This document shows, in pieces, positions 1-9,018 of a stretch of 64,000 nt of DNA. The notes under the pieces are model-generated. The model was given only the letters and a program-made list of their open reading frames with translations, searched no databases and was not told the DNA's origin. This DNA is from Magnetococcales bacterium (GTDB lineage: Bacteria > Pseudomonadota > Magnetococcia > Magnetococcales > UBA8363), in the NCBI GenBank assembly GCA_015228815.1, contig JADGCV010000011.1, forward strand, positions 1 through 64,000, given 5' to 3'. The position numbers were made by a program, and so were the translations under genes. Each line of letters starts with the position of its first letter. Positions within the stretch are counted from its first letter, which is position 1.

Positions 1-58
1 CGGGTAAAAGGTCCTTGATACGCTCCCATTGGTCGTCTCGTAATATTTCCCGTTCCAT
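1..58 (-). CDS. IS5-family transposase, N-terminal part (runs off window)
   Basis: The 19 codons seen here start at an ATG at 58 and read MEREILRDDQWERIKDLLP. This matches the usual opening of IS5-family DDE transposases, in which a D-E/D-QW motif precedes an LLP motif. A strong ribosome binding site (AGGAGG) lies about eight bases upstream on the minus strand. The catalytic domain lies outside the window, so it cannot be said whether the element is intact. Confidence 0.65.
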   Translation of the reverse strand, partial: MEREILRDDQWERIKDLLP

Positions 59-117
59 TTCTGATCCCTCCTGGGGACCAGTTTAACGCAACTCAACGAT
101 TGAGAACAGGCCCTAGA
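59..117 (-). mobile_element. Probable end of the IS5-like element
   Basis: This is the untranslated leader and probable terminal inverted repeat of the element whose transposase starts at 58. The segment 86-114 contains the string caacgattgagaaca followed by ggccct. A closely similar solo copy occurs at 13566-13596 with no transposase beside it, which supports this being an element end. The exact outer boundary and target duplication cannot be fixed from one end. Confidence 0.5.
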
Positions 118-151
118 GGGTTTGGAGTTCTTGAAATGAGCGGGATACTGA

Positions 152-453
152 CGGTCATCCTCCCTGAATGCCAAATTGATTCGTCACTTGGGAAGGGACC
201 ATTGGGTGCAGGAATCTCAGGAGGTGTTTGAACGGTTTAAATCGGGTTCCTCCGTGTCACTGATTCCTCATATCGGCAATGTTCTGGCTGAGATTCTGTT
301 CAACGAGGGGATGGAACGGGAGGCAAAGGAAATTCTTGGCCATTTGCCGCAGGATATTCCGGGGAGGGATGCCGTGGATGCGGCGATCCTGTGCCGCCGT
401 TTGAAAAAGCCTGAGTCGGCGGAACCATTCAGACCCCTCCCCGTACTAAAAAT
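152..453 (+). pseudogene. Fragment of a TPR-like protein, cut by mobile DNA
   Basis: An open frame begins just after a stop at 149-151 and has only a TTG start (176). It encodes a helical stretch with the pattern LAEILFNEGMEREAKEIL followed by LPQDIPGRDAVDAA. This looks like one tetratricopeptide unit and recalls the middle of the thioredoxin-like chaperone CnoX/YbbN, which is a weak resemblance from memory. The frame then runs into the hairpin repeat at 454, where it continues as meaningless sequence. With an IS end on the left and a repeat on the right, it is best read as a gene remnant. Confidence 0.35.
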
Positions 454-829
454 TATTGAAAGAAAAAAGGGGTCTGGGGATTGCCCCCAGGGTTTTGATT
501 TTGTTTTTTTCGCGCCATTTCACCCGAAGCAAGATTCCCTCGTGGTTTTTGCGGGAATCTTGCGCAGGCGCACGCCTTGGTCCCGATCTTTTCGCGGTTT
601 TTGCGAAAAGATCGGGACGCCTTGCAGGTTTTCATGCCTTTCAACTTGCAAGGTGTTTGCCCTTCTTCGTAAAAAGCGCGAAGAAGGACAGGCCAAGGGG
701 CGCGTCTTACGCGAATTTCCGCAAAAAACGCGGAAATTCGCTTCGGGTGAAATGGCGCGTAAAAAACAAAATCAAAAACAAAAACAAAACCCTGGGGGCA
801 ATCCCCCAGACCCCTTTTTTCTTTCAATA
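454..829. repeat. Nested-hairpin inverted repeat element (about 376 bp)
   Basis: The outer arms 454-530 and 740-829 are inverted repeats of each other, including ttattgaaagaaaaaagggg against its complement near 810-829 and the pair ending cacccgaagc / gcttcgggtg. Between them lie five separate hairpins: 531-539/553-561; 581-595/603-617 (perfect 15-bp stem, 7-nt loop); 620-626/647-653; 661-669/679-687; and 711-722/730-741 (perfect 12-bp stem). Several loops are T- or A-rich. Open frames through it on both strands are by-products of the symmetry. It has no transposase, so it may be a non-autonomous mobile repeat. Its right end is repeated at 17777. Confidence 0.8.
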
Positions 830-862
830 GTCCCGAATCCAGAGAGGGATCTGAATGGTTAC
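807..862. repeat. Right end and flank shared with 17777-17836
   Basis: The segment starting cagacccc and running through ctttcaatag, cccgaatccagagaggg and ctgaatggttaca reappears at 17777-17836 with only a few substitutions and a 2-base difference. The match extends about 30 bp past the inverted-repeat arm, so the repeat unit is larger than the palindrome itself. Confidence 0.8.
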
Positions 863-870
863 ATGGGGCC

Positions 871-1659
871 TTAGCCACCCTTTCCGAAATCATCCAAAAG
901 TGCGTGTGCCATTTGCACCCGGTATTTCTGGATGGCCTCGCCGCAATGTTCCGATCGGATGGCCGTGGCCTGGTGGTCTTCCAGTTGCTGGTTGAATACC
1001 GGCCTGTCGTTGCCAATCCGATAGGACTCCAGCAGGTTGTTCAAGGCTTGCACCAGTGCAACCATGTCCCCTGGATGATAGGAGCGGACAAAATCACGAA
1101 GAAAGCCGAACTTGTCGAGCGTAAAGGAACGTCTGGCCGTCATGGCTGCCAGACATTCCTCCAGAAGATGGGGACAACGGGTCCAGATCTGGCTTCGGGC
1201 ATAACTCATCCCCAGGGTCAGATCAGCGCCGGTCAAAAGGTTTTTCAACGCCTCATGGATGCTTTCCGCCACGGAAACACGCAGGCGTAACAGATGAATG
1301 TGACGTTCGATCGCCACTTCGGGGATGGACATGACGGTTGAATCGTCACCAAAGACCACCTTGCATTGAAGCCCTTGGGCCTCCATGCGACCGATGAGGT
1401 CCCGTTCGTCATCCGCCGTGATTCCCTCCAGAGGAAGAGATGGTTCACACGCAGCCCGATCTTCCATGGTCGGCGTGAACAGGGGCGAGACCAGAAGGTC
1501 CACTTCGTATTCCTCCCGGTGTTTCAGCACCCCCGGCTTCAGACCAAGAAGCGGATCTTCCACATTCAGGTGTGTCGAGATGGCGCTGGCACTACGCGCC
1601 GAAAGATAACGGTCGCGAACCAGTTGTCCATGAATGATGCGGGCCAGTTGTTCGTTCAC
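871..1659 (-). CDS. Hypothetical protein, 262 aa
   Basis: The product is soluble and mostly helical, with no signal peptide or membrane segment, and I do not recognise the family. The open frame extends to 1800, but that would overlap the end of the EAL gene and translate low-complexity sequence. A GTG at 1659 has a GGGGAAG site about five bases upstream and gives a protein beginning VNEQLARIIHGQL, so it is preferred. It follows the EAL gene by 82 bp on the same strand and is probably co-transcribed with it. It might serve the same signalling process, but nothing in its sequence proves that. Confidence 0.6.
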   Translation of the reverse strand: MNEQLARIIHGQLVRDRYLSARSASAISTHLNVEDPLLGLKPGVLKHREEYEVDLLVSPLFTPTMEDRAACEPSLPLEGITADDERDLIGRMEAQGLQCKVVFGDDSTVMSIPEVAIERHIHLLRLRVSVAESIHEALKNLLTGADLTLGMSYARSQIWTRCPHLLEECLAAMTARRSFTLDKFGFLRDFVRSYHPGDMVALVQALNNLLESYRIGNDRPVFNQQLEDHQATAIRSEHCGEAIQKYRVQMAHALLDDFGKGG

Positions 1660-1741
1660 GTGTTCTTCCCCAAGGAGTGGTCCGGGGGGGCCGGTCCGGA
1701 AATGCCGTTCCTTCTTCCGGACAAGCCCCCCACGACATCGA

Positions 1742-3028
1742 TCAGATGGCCTCTTCGCGCCACAGCACATCGCAGCAGAGGGTGTGTGGTTGACCGTCAA
1801 GATTGATCGTCACCGACAGGGTCGTGACTGTTTGCAGGCTGGCGATGGAACGATAGGGCTGTGACAGGTGGACCTTGCCTGGATCGCGCATGGAATCCTG
1901 AAAGCCGGAACGGTGGGCCACCGTCGCCCCCCGAAGATCCTGGATTGGCTTGAACCGCTTGTCGTGCTTGTCTTCTTCGCCTGGAGGATAAACGCTCTCC
2001 TGGTTCTGAACACCCCTGCCGTCCAGAAGATAGACCCGGAGGACCCGATTCAGGCCAAGGAGCGGTTGGGCCGCGGTTTCCAGGGGAACGCCGTCCGCCA
2101 GCGACCAGGCGCATTCCTGGAATTCTCCCGAGAAGGTTCCCATTTCCAGGGTATTGTTCTTCATATCCTGGAAATATCTTTTCTCCGCCTTTTCCACCAG
2201 GGCCTGGAAGCTGCCTGGGGTATCGCCGGGGCTCCAGCGAACCGGGCGGACGACATGGTCGCCCCAATATTTTCCCTGGCAGAAATCGGCCTCGACCCGA
2301 CGCGCCAGGAAGGCCTCGTCCTCGTTCTCGATCTTTTCCATCAACACCAGCGCTCCCGAGGCGTGAATGAGGGAGACCAGTTTGTTCAACATCCGCTTTG
2401 CTTTTTTCGAGCGTGCAGCATTTTCGATGGCGGAACGTTGCAGTTTGACGACATCGGGGTTGTACTGCCACAAACGATCCAGATTGGCTGCGGCGCCGTT
2501 GAAATCGTCGAACAGCACCAGACACCCCAGATCACGGATTTCCTTGACCTGGGACTTGAACACCGCTTCGTTCTCACCCGGATGCTCCCGGATCATCACC
2601 ACCACCTGGCTGGTCGGCAGCCCGTTCTTGCGCAAAACATCGTGAAAGAATCCAATATCGGGTTCCTTCCTTCCCACCATGGCCTTCGGCTGAATGTTGA
2701 TGAACAGCCACCGGTCATCGATCCTCGCCGACATGAAATTCTTGACATGCAGAATCAACCGCATGCGGTCCATCTGCAAGGCATCGTCCGGATTGGTCAG
2801 TTCATCGAAGATCTCGGCGCTGGGGATGATCCGACCCGCATCATCCCGTCCCTGAAAAAACGCCTCGAACCCTACCTGACGTTGATGAACGAAACTGAAA
2901 ATTCGTTGAAAACCCGATCCAACCTTCCTGTCCCTGTAACGAGCGAAAAAAACGCCACCCTCTTCGTGGATGGACTTTTCCAACACATCAAGACTTTTGC
3001 CACCGTACAAGCCCGTTCCTGCGGTCAT
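1742..3028 (-). CDS. EAL-domain protein with C-terminal sensor-like region
   Basis: EAL proteins hydrolyse or bind cyclic di-GMP in the cytoplasm. Recognisable motifs in order are GFEAFFQGR (EAL position), FINIQPK (metal-binding Asn), VLFDDFNG (DDFG-type loop with the Gly replaced by Asn), VVKLQRS (Lys), VLMEKIENEDE and CQGKYWG (Gln). Most catalytic positions are therefore present, but EAL reads EAF and DDFG reads DDFN, so activity is uncertain. The C-terminal ~130 residues, with PYRSIASLQTVTTLSVTI and LCCDVLW, resemble the PDC/Cache-like sensor found after some EAL domains. The ATG at 3028 has an AAGGAG site; a longer frame to 3097 lacks support. Confidence 0.82.
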   Translation of the reverse strand: MTAGTGLYGGKSLDVLEKSIHEEGGVFFARYRDRKVGSGFQRIFSFVHQRQVGFEAFFQGRDDAGRIIPSAEIFDELTNPDDALQMDRMRLILHVKNFMSARIDDRWLFINIQPKAMVGRKEPDIGFFHDVLRKNGLPTSQVVVMIREHPGENEAVFKSQVKEIRDLGCLVLFDDFNGAAANLDRLWQYNPDVVKLQRSAIENAARSKKAKRMLNKLVSLIHASGALVLMEKIENEDEAFLARRVEADFCQGKYWGDHVVRPVRWSPGDTPGSFQALVEKAEKRYFQDMKNNTLEMGTFSGEFQECAWSLADGVPLETAAQPLLGLNRVLRVYLLDGRGVQNQESVYPPGEEDKHDKRFKPIQDLRGATVAHRSGFQDSMRDPGKVHLSQPYRSIASLQTVTTLSVTINLDGQPHTLCCDVLWREEAI

Positions 3029-3211
3029 TGATCTTCTCCTTTGTTTCCCGGAATCACCCGTTCGCCGAACATTGATCCATCGGATGCCGCCTGTCATGAA
3101 CCCTTGGGAGATTCAAGAATCCCTGACCGAAGGAGGACACCCCTCCGGCCTGGAATCGTCGAAGTTTCTCCCGTGATTCACTCCGAGGCGCTCCGATTGC
3201 GATGGCAGCCG

Positions 3212-4864
3212 TCATGCAGCCCCTTTTTGTTTGGAGCGTTGCTCCTCCCATTCCGCCTCGCGGTCGATGTTGGTGATGCCGGCCAGTTCCTGAAGCAGAC
3301 GCCAGTTGTCCAAACGATCCTGTTGGGACGCGAGAATGACATCGCTGGGTTTACCGTCCTTGCCAAAATGTTTGGAAAAACGACCTTCGGTTCGGGCAAA
3401 GGTGAGGAAATTGACCACCTCCTCGCCATCCTTGGTCTTGCGGGTGTGCCAGTCCTTCTTGACCGAGGGATTTCCCTGAAGTGACAGCCGGGATGCCAGT
3501 GTCGGACCGCCTTCCGGATTGTACACGAACACTGGAAAGGCCCGCGACTCGACGGCAAGGATTCCCTGTTGGCAGGAGACGTCGTCGGCAACCTGATGTT
3601 CGGGTTGACAGGTGGTGTAAATGTTAATCAGGGCAGGACCTTGATAACGAAGCGCCTGTTCCACCCCCTTGTAAAAATGATTGATCATCGGTCCAACGGT
3701 TTGGACGACGAAGACGTTGGGATGCATCATGGCAATGTTGCCCAGTTCCTTGCGCCGTTCGAGTTTGCCCCGCACGACCGATCCATGCACCGACATCTTG
3801 GCATCCTGGCCGATGAAGGTGGCAGTCGATGTCTGCCCACCGGTGTTGGAGTAGACCTGGGTATCGACGCAGACTGCCTTGATATTCATCCCCGAGGCCA
3901 GCATGCGTGACAGGGATTGAAAGCCGATGTCCAACATCGAACCGTCACCGCCCAGGGCCAGAACGACGTGGTCCTTCCGCCCGATCTGATCCCAATGGGC
4001 GCGGATGCCCATGGCGACGGTGGCACAGTTTTCGAAAAGCGAGTTGACCCAGGGAACCCGAAACGGATTGTACGGATAGGTCGAGCCGTAGACGGTATTG
4101 CATCCGGTATTGGCAGTGATGCCAAACTTGTTGCCGTAGACTTCCTGGGTGATCGCCAACAGTTGCCGCAACGCCGATGTCTCGCCACATCCCATGCAGG
4201 ACCCGGCGCCACCGACATACTGGTTGGCGCTGTCCTTGAGCATGATGTCCACTTTGAGCTTGGGATTGATGTATTCGCTCGGGGTTTCTGGGGTTTTCTT
4301 GAAATAATCCCAGATGGAAAAATAATCGGGAAGGTTGTCCCGGGTTTTCTTGATCATTTTCAGGGCTTTGTGGTCACCACACGCCGTGACGCACTCGCCA
4401 CAGCCCTTGCACTTGGTCGGATCGACGAAAATGCCAAACCAGCCCCCCTCGGTGCCACTGCCATCCGAGGATTTTTTCTTTTCGTAGGTTTTCCAGAATT
4501 TGGTGGTTTGAGCGAATTGTCGCCGCACCAGACCGCGGTTTTCCTCGGTATCGACGACACGAAGGCTGTCGTCCAGTTTGCTGCCCGGAACGACAAGACC
4601 CCAGATCGACGAGTCGGGGCAGTTCTGCACGCATTCCATGCAGGCGACGCAGCTTTCGGCGTCGAATTCGGGCAGGTCGGGGGCAATATAGGCAAAGTCC
4701 CGATAGGAACCGGTGCCTGCCGGTACCGCCGAGACACCGACAAAGGCATCGGCAGGCTGGCCGGAACCACTGCCTGAATTGTAGGCATTGATGATTTCCC
4801 GGGCCCGCTTGTTGTCGTACCACTGCGGGGTCGGTTCAAGGTAAATTTTCGCGCGTTGACTCAT
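3212..4864 (-). CDS. Pyruvate:ferredoxin oxidoreductase-like, ferredoxin + beta (TPP) subunit
   Basis: The 550-aa subunit joins an N-terminal two-cluster ferredoxin region to a thiamine-diphosphate domain. Cysteine motifs CVACMECVQNCP and CKGCGECVTAC should bind two [4Fe-4S] clusters. The beta part has SCMGCGE and NTGCNT cysteines for the proximal cluster, and GGDGSMLDIG with YSNTGGQTS for Mg-thiamine diphosphate. With the partner at 4919-6958 this makes a two-gene (delta-beta plus alpha-gamma) enzyme that interconverts pyruvate and acetyl-CoA + CO2 using ferredoxin. It lies 54 bp downstream of its partner. The substrate is inferred from overall resemblance to pyruvate enzymes; another 2-oxoacid is possible. 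Confidence 0.88.
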   Translation of the reverse strand: MSQRAKIYLEPTPQWYDNKRAREIINAYNSGSGSGQPADAFVGVSAVPAGTGSYRDFAYIAPDLPEFDAESCVACMECVQNCPDSSIWGLVVPGSKLDDSLRVVDTEENRGLVRRQFAQTTKFWKTYEKKKSSDGSGTEGGWFGIFVDPTKCKGCGECVTACGDHKALKMIKKTRDNLPDYFSIWDYFKKTPETPSEYINPKLKVDIMLKDSANQYVGGAGSCMGCGETSALRQLLAITQEVYGNKFGITANTGCNTVYGSTYPYNPFRVPWVNSLFENCATVAMGIRAHWDQIGRKDHVVLALGGDGSMLDIGFQSLSRMLASGMNIKAVCVDTQVYSNTGGQTSTATFIGQDAKMSVHGSVVRGKLERRKELGNIAMMHPNVFVVQTVGPMINHFYKGVEQALRYQGPALINIYTTCQPEHQVADDVSCQQGILAVESRAFPVFVYNPEGGPTLASRLSLQGNPSVKKDWHTRKTKDGEEVVNFLTFARTEGRFSKHFGKDGKPSDVILASQQDRLDNWRLLQELAGITNIDREAEWEEQRSKQKGAA

Positions 4865-4918
4865 GACATCCTCCAGACTTGGTTTCCGGAACGAATCCTA
4901 AAGAGACCAAGATGATGA

Positions 4919-6958
4919 TTAAATGAAGAAGGCGTTGACGTCCTTGCCCTTGGCATCCCACTCCACCTTGCCCTCGGCGAGGATTTCCGGAGGGGTCGCA
5001 TCCATGATGGCCCGGGTGACTTCCATGACCCGATCATAGCCGCGTTGGGCTGCCTGAAGGTTGTCCTCGACCACCTTCTGGCCACGCTTGCCGAAATATT
5101 TCGTCAGCGGTTTGCGGACTTTTTCGAACAGATCTTCCTTGCTCAAACCCGCATTCTGCCGGAACGGCGTGACCCGGAGGAAAACCCCCAGAAGGACAAT
5201 CCCCTGGAACCGTTGGATCAGGGAGGGGTCCGAACGGCACGATTCCCGGGCGATTTCGATGGTATCGACGCCATAGAAGTGAATGTTGTTTTCGCGGATG
5301 AAATATTTGGCGTAGGGGGGCAACGAATCCCACAACGCTTCGGGGGTCAGTTCGTCGGTATGTTGAAACACGATGCCGTTGTTCTGCATCCCGACCAGGG
5401 GATTGCCCATGAACCAGGTCGTCGGGTCCATCAGTGGGACAAATTCCACCTGTTGAAGTTCGCAGTGGGTCAATATTTTTCCGACAGGGGTTACCGTCAG
5501 ATAGGTGTTGGTTGGCAGCCCTTTCTTTTCGGAGCCGTATTTGGGCGCTGCCTGGACCTTGAAATTGAACAAATCGCCCAACATCGTGGCGATGATCTTG
5601 TTGGTGGTGATGGTACCATAACCACCCACCGAATGGGCGCGCACGGAAAAAGAGCCGGCAGGACGAACGTCGGGTTCCTCGGTGACCTCCAGGGCGGTCG
5701 GATGATCGATGGCGAGGGTGAAAAACCGTTTCCTGCGCCCATCTTCATTCACCATGTTGCGCACCACCGAGATGATGTGTCCCGGCGTGGTATCCCTGGA
5801 TCCGAGCCCGGCGGCACCGGAACAGACGTAGGGAATCGAGTCCACTTTTTCGAATCCATCGATTCCCATGACCGCCTTGGCCAGGGAGGCCTCGACATCG
5901 GTGGTCAGGGGGTTGTCAACCATGGTGGGAATGTCGCAGCGTTCGATCACGGAGACCGCTTTGCAATTCTTGATCGCGGCGACCAGTTCCGCCGCCGGAA
6001 AGGGACGGTAGCTGACAATGTTGACCACTCCGAGGCGAATGCCCAGTTTGTCGCGGACCACATCGATGGCCGATGTCGCCGTTTCCGACAGGGTGCCCAT
6101 GGCGATGATCGCGTATTCCGCGTCTTCCATCCGGATGCACTCGATCAGATCATACCGCCGCCCCGTCAGGCGATAAAATTCGTCCATGCTTTGTTTGAGG
6201 ATGCCGGGAAGCTTGTCGTAGAAAAAGCGCTGGCCGATCTTTCCCTGCATGTAGGAATCCTGGTTTTGCACCACGCCGACCTGAAGGGGAAAGTCGGTGT
6301 CGAAGACCCGACGCATCATGACCCGGGGGTCACCCAGGTAGTCCCGTACCAGCTCATCCTCGGGAAAGTTCAGGTTTTCGATGGTGTGGGTGCCAAGAAA
6401 ACCATCCTGGACGTTCATGAAGGGAATGAAGGAGCGTTCGGAGGCGTGACGCGAAATCAGACACAGGTCGGCATTGGCCTGGACGCAGTTGCCGAACAGA
6501 ATGCCCCATCCACAATCGGAAACCCCCATCACATCGTCATGCCCCGCATGGACGTTGAGCGATTGAGAGGTCAGCGCCCGGGCGCCGACGTTGAGAACCT
6601 GGGGAAGTTTCTTGCCGGAGATGGTATAGAGCACCTCCTTCATGAGGATCAGGCCCTGACCCGAAGTGAAGTTGGTCACCCGGCCACCTGCCAGGGCAAA
6701 CCCTTCGCAGGCTGAAGCGGAAGAGTGTTCCGATTCAAGTTCCATCCAGGCGATCGGTTGACCCCAGACGTTCTTGAAGCCATTGGCCACGGCAACCTGA
6801 TAGTGTTGCCCCATGATGGTCGAGGATGTGATGGGATAAGCGGCCGCTCCATCCGTCGCTCTTGTTTCGACATAGGCAATCGCGTCGGAACCGTCTCCGG
6901 TTCCGGGAATGCCCGGATAGGGAAAGGCCTGTGGTTGTTCAGCATTCAGCGTGGCCAT
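4919..6958 (-). CDS. Pyruvate:ferredoxin oxidoreductase-like, alpha + gamma subunit
   Basis: The 679-aa subunit carries the pyrimidine-binding alpha domain, with AAYPITSSTIMGQHY at the start, MELESEHSSAS for the conserved Glu, and the QNQDSYMQ region typical of PFOR. A gamma-type domain follows at about residues 430-640, containing GGYGTITTNKIIATMLG. Together with the downstream gene it forms an oxygen-sensitive cytosolic complex for reversible pyruvate decarboxylation. It opens the transcription unit, with about 350 bp of non-coding DNA upstream. In reductive-TCA organisms this enzyme carboxylates acetyl-CoA; that role here is inference. Confidence 0.88.
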   Translation of the reverse strand: MATLNAEQPQAFPYPGIPGTGDGSDAIAYVETRATDGAAAYPITSSTIMGQHYQVAVANGFKNVWGQPIAWMELESEHSSASACEGFALAGGRVTNFTSGQGLILMKEVLYTISGKKLPQVLNVGARALTSQSLNVHAGHDDVMGVSDCGWGILFGNCVQANADLCLISRHASERSFIPFMNVQDGFLGTHTIENLNFPEDELVRDYLGDPRVMMRRVFDTDFPLQVGVVQNQDSYMQGKIGQRFFYDKLPGILKQSMDEFYRLTGRRYDLIECIRMEDAEYAIIAMGTLSETATSAIDVVRDKLGIRLGVVNIVSYRPFPAAELVAAIKNCKAVSVIERCDIPTMVDNPLTTDVEASLAKAVMGIDGFEKVDSIPYVCSGAAGLGSRDTTPGHIISVVRNMVNEDGRRKRFFTLAIDHPTALEVTEEPDVRPAGSFSVRAHSVGGYGTITTNKIIATMLGDLFNFKVQAAPKYGSEKKGLPTNTYLTVTPVGKILTHCELQQVEFVPLMDPTTWFMGNPLVGMQNNGIVFQHTDELTPEALWDSLPPYAKYFIRENNIHFYGVDTIEIARESCRSDPSLIQRFQGIVLLGVFLRVTPFRQNAGLSKEDLFEKVRKPLTKYFGKRGQKVVEDNLQAAQRGYDRVMEVTRAIMDATPPEILAEGKVEWDAKGKDVNAFFI

Positions 6959-7308
6959 CCGTCTTGCCCTCCGTGGGTAGGTTGAATTGTATGGATAACT
7001 GAATTCTCAGTGAAATCGGGAACTCGATTCCGCACCGGCGTTCTCGGGCATTCCCATGGGGAATTCCGTCGGGATCCGAAAGAAAGGTTTCGCCATGTGT
7101 ATATCATGGACCGTGAAAGAGCACAAAGATTCGTCGATCGCTCAATCACGTTTTTGGATCGCGCGATGATGCTTCCGGCCTGTTTCCTGATTGAAGGTTT
7201 CTGGCGATGCGCCCGGTTTGAATGGGGAGGACAAACCTTTTTTCCACTCGATACCGGGCGATCATCTGGGACTGGGCCGTCTTGATCCGCAGGGCGGGAA
7301 AGGGGCTT
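6959..7308. other. Intergenic region upstream of the oxidoreductase operon
   Basis: Short frames occur on both strands but none shows a ribosome binding site, recognisable motif or sensible composition. It should contain the promoter of the 4919-6958 gene and the end of the ATPase transcript at 7309. I could not identify a convincing promoter, terminator or RNA element. Confidence 0.5.
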
Positions 7309-8670
7309 TCAAGGGACTCTGCGGACCCGGGTCATGGGAATCCTGCCGAAGTTTCCTTGAAGGAAAAATTGTGGCCAGGTCTGTTGCCGTGCCAGCTTGA
7401 CATCCAGGTCACACAGGGGGTAGAGCCGCGATTCGTGATGCTCGTTCTTTTCCATCATCCACAACTGGTCGGGGCGCATGAAGTTCTGATCGAGAAGATT
7501 GGATTTGTGGGTTGTGGCCACCATCTGCGCCCCATTGGTATTTCGCTGGGGATCGTTGAACAGGTCGAGAAGAAACCGGGACAGTCGGTAATGGAAGCCG
7601 ATTTCCATTTCGTCGATCATGACGACGAAGCCGTTATCGATGACATCCTTGATGCATCCGGCCATGGCGAAGACCCGATTGGTTCCCTGGGATTCCATGC
7701 CGGCGCTGAAGGAAACCGAATCGCCGGACTTGGGCATGGTGCGGACAATTTTCAGTTCCCTTCCCTGGAAATCAAGCCCGAGTTTGGCCAAGGCATCGGT
7801 ATCGCTGGCCTTGATGGCATTGACCAGGGCGGATTTTTTCTCATGGCTGGTGGTGACCCGACCAACCAGGTCGATCAGGTCCAACTGGACATCGGCTGAC
7901 AATCGTTCCGATTTTTCCAGTTGCAGGGTATCGATTCCCGGATCGACCACCTGGAGAAGTTTAAGGATCCAGACCATTCGTTCCGTGTCACGGGACAGTT
8001 CGAGCGCCTTGTCATGAGGGACCTCTTGAATGACCGGCATGACCCGCAATTTGTCCTTGAACCAGTTGTAGACCGCCAGGACATCCTCCCACTGATCCCT
8101 CGAATCCTTGGTGAAATGCCCCTGGCAGACATGCGTCAGGGCCAGCCAGTCCTCGGGGACATGCTGTATGGCCAATTGGATTCCCTTGAGTCCCTTGACC
8201 GTCACATGATAACTGTTGGTCTCAGGCTCGTACACCCGCCGGAAGCCATCGGGCTGACCACGACGGTTTCCCTGGATCGAGAGCCATTCTTCCCAGACCA
8301 GGGTGCGATCCGCCTTGAACCCATAACGGCACAGGTTTCCACGGGCAACGATGGCAACCTCGAACATGCTGGGGCGGCGATTGGATTCCGGATCCAGCAG
8401 AAATGGCGTGATGGCCAGGTTTTTCTCGACCGGTTTGCGGTTGGAGTTGAGGACCATGTCACGCATGAATTGCGCCGCCTGGACCATCTGGCTTTTGCCC
8501 GAAGCATTGAAACCATAGATCAGCGCCGAGCTGGCCACCTTCCGTGGATGGTGTTTCAGACCCGTGGTCAACAGATTGGTGGCGAGACGTTTATTCTGCG
8601 TTGCCGCCATTTCCAAACGTTGGGGCTCGTTGAAAGAGCCAAAGTTGCCTATCGTGAATTCAATCAGCAT
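7309..8670 (-). CDS. AAA15-type (COG1106) ATPase, OLD/ABC-like fold
   Basis: A 453-aa P-loop ATPase with SMC/OLD-like layout. The Walker A GFNASGKSQ is near residue 55, a long insertion follows, a possible signature-type Ser region precedes the C-terminal half, and the Walker B VVMIDEMEIGFH is followed by a switch-like TTHKS. These features mark the AAA15/COG1106 family, which often pairs with RloB-type nucleases in phage defence. No partner gene is adjacent, since recR lies upstream and intergenic DNA downstream. The ATG at 8670 (MLIEFTIGNFGSF) is preferred over one 30 bases upstream because the family begins with that strand. Confidence 0.75.
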   Translation of the reverse strand: MLIEFTIGNFGSFNEPQRLEMAATQNKRLATNLLTTGLKHHPRKVASSALIYGFNASGKSQMVQAAQFMRDMVLNSNRKPVEKNLAITPFLLDPESNRRPSMFEVAIVARGNLCRYGFKADRTLVWEEWLSIQGNRRGQPDGFRRVYEPETNSYHVTVKGLKGIQLAIQHVPEDWLALTHVCQGHFTKDSRDQWEDVLAVYNWFKDKLRVMPVIQEVPHDKALELSRDTERMVWILKLLQVVDPGIDTLQLEKSERLSADVQLDLIDLVGRVTTSHEKKSALVNAIKASDTDALAKLGLDFQGRELKIVRTMPKSGDSVSFSAGMESQGTNRVFAMAGCIKDVIDNGFVVMIDEMEIGFHYRLSRFLLDLFNDPQRNTNGAQMVATTHKSNLLDQNFMRPDQLWMMEKNEHHESRLYPLCDLDVKLARQQTWPQFFLQGNFGRIPMTRVRRVP

Positions 8671-9018
8671 TGCACTCACCCCCACTCGATTCAAATGCAA
8701 GGTCCATGGATTGTCTATTTATTTAAAATGAAACCGGAAAGGGATTCGCGATCATATCGGTGACGAGAACGACCGAAGAATACCTGTGTGCGATCCGGGA
8801 GTCACCAAAAAAAACAAAACATTGAAAAGATGTCCTTTTCTCTCCGATCCAGGCATTCCAATCGACCGGATGGCCGCACACGGGAATAGATTTTTTTACC
8901 GTTCGGCGTATTGTTTCATGGAGATTCGATGGACCATGAAACACAAATAAATATTGTATTTCATAGTGGAACAACAAAAGCGAACGCCTGTTTGGGATCG
9001 AATTCGGGGACGGGAAGG
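8671..9018. other. Intergenic region between recR and the AAA15 ATPase, with a 10-bp inverted repeat
   Basis: This AT-richer stretch has no convincing gene. A hairpin at 8912-8921/8934-8943 (tgtttcatgg and its complement, 12-base loop) lies 77 bp after recR and about 240 bp before the ATPase start. It has no following T-run on the minus strand, so it could be an operator or a weak transcription end. The rest shows no recognisable signal. Confidence 0.4.

Noticed and set aside
453-1016. Open frames on both strands through the hairpin repeat
   Set aside because: They follow from the symmetry of the inverted repeat and have no conserved domain or sensible start.
5045-6715. Long plus-strand open frame opposite the oxidoreductase gene (556 codons)
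   Set aside because: It mirrors a clearly coding minus-strand gene; GC-rich codon use leaves the opposite strand open. No motif or ribosome site.
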